24,878 nucleotides of DNA from JAPLGE01 sp964355545 (GTDB lineage Bacteria; Bipolaricaulota; Bipolaricaulia; UBA7950; UBA9294). The notes below the pieces were generated by a model. That model was not told the DNA's origin. It did not search any database and worked only from the letters and a program-made list of their open reading frames with translations. Within the stretch, counting starts at the first letter, position 1. Each line of letters begins with the position of its first letter. A program made the translations under genes and the position numbers. The stretch spans positions 1-24,878 of the forward strand of contig CAYHEK010000013.1 in the NCBI GenBank assembly GCA_964355545.1, given 5' to 3'. Positions 24,849 through 24,878 of this stretch are shown piece by piece.

Positions 24849-24878
24849 CCCCCCTCCTTCCTCTTCGTCCCGGTCACA

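Overview
This is a chromosomal window from a G+C-rich bacterium, dominated by conserved housekeeping genes. No single gene fixes the phylum. The split glycine decarboxylase (gcvPA/gcvPB), a short EF-Ts of about 198 residues, PolA with a 3'-5' exonuclease domain, a CARDB-CsgG lipoprotein and an envelope phosphodiester glycosidase suggest a deep-branching, perhaps thermophilic or anaerobic lineage. Candidatus Bipolaricaulota (Acetothermia/OP1) would fit, but this is a low-confidence inference. A run of exactly 100 N marks a scaffold join, so this is probably a draft or metagenome assembly.

Layout. Positions 1-533 (minus) hold a small helix-turn-helix/coiled-coil protein overlapping a membrane-anchored peptide cut by the window edge. 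About 720 bp without a gene follow (534-1257), containing a near-consensus promoter and several dyads. Positions 1258-3411 (minus) are rpsB-tsf-pyrH, with the N gap inside the 3' part of rpsB. A divergent promoter pair at 3448-3553 separates this from dnaB (plus). The operon gcvH-gcvPA-gcvPB (plus, 5067-8249) runs tail to tail into glmM and a small envelope protein (minus, 8246-10029). A long minus-strand block, folP-DUF177-ruvC-polA-CARDB/CsgG lipoprotein (16297 down to 10068), follows, with overlapping junctions throughout its upstream part. From a divergent promoter, rplI-phosphodiester glycosidase-murJ runs on the plus strand (16393-20087). The rest is minus strand: a DUF59 Fe-S maturation protein with a Cys-rich protein (20994-20056), dxr coupled to ftsH (24061-21045), and plsY (24848-24198).

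How the genes work together. Most serve core processes: translation (rpsB, tsf, rplI, DUF177), replication and repair (dnaB, polA, ruvC), UMP phosphorylation, folate and one-carbon metabolism (folP plus the glycine cleavage H and P proteins), and envelope assembly (glmM for UDP-GlcNAc, murJ for lipid II export, dxr for isoprenoid precursors, plsY for phospholipid, ftsH for membrane proteolysis). Almost every transcription unit has a readable sigma-70-like promoter (TTGnnn, 17-18 bp, TATAAT-like), and most leaders are very short, two apparently close to leaderless.

The least ordinary parts are the regulator and membrane peptide at the left edge with their long, dyad-rich leader; the CARDB-CsgG-FlgD-like-FlgT_C lipoprotein; the phosphodiester glycosidase coupled to murJ; and the uncharacterised Cys-rich protein at 20056-20685. 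I found no mobile element, CRISPR array, tRNA or rRNA.
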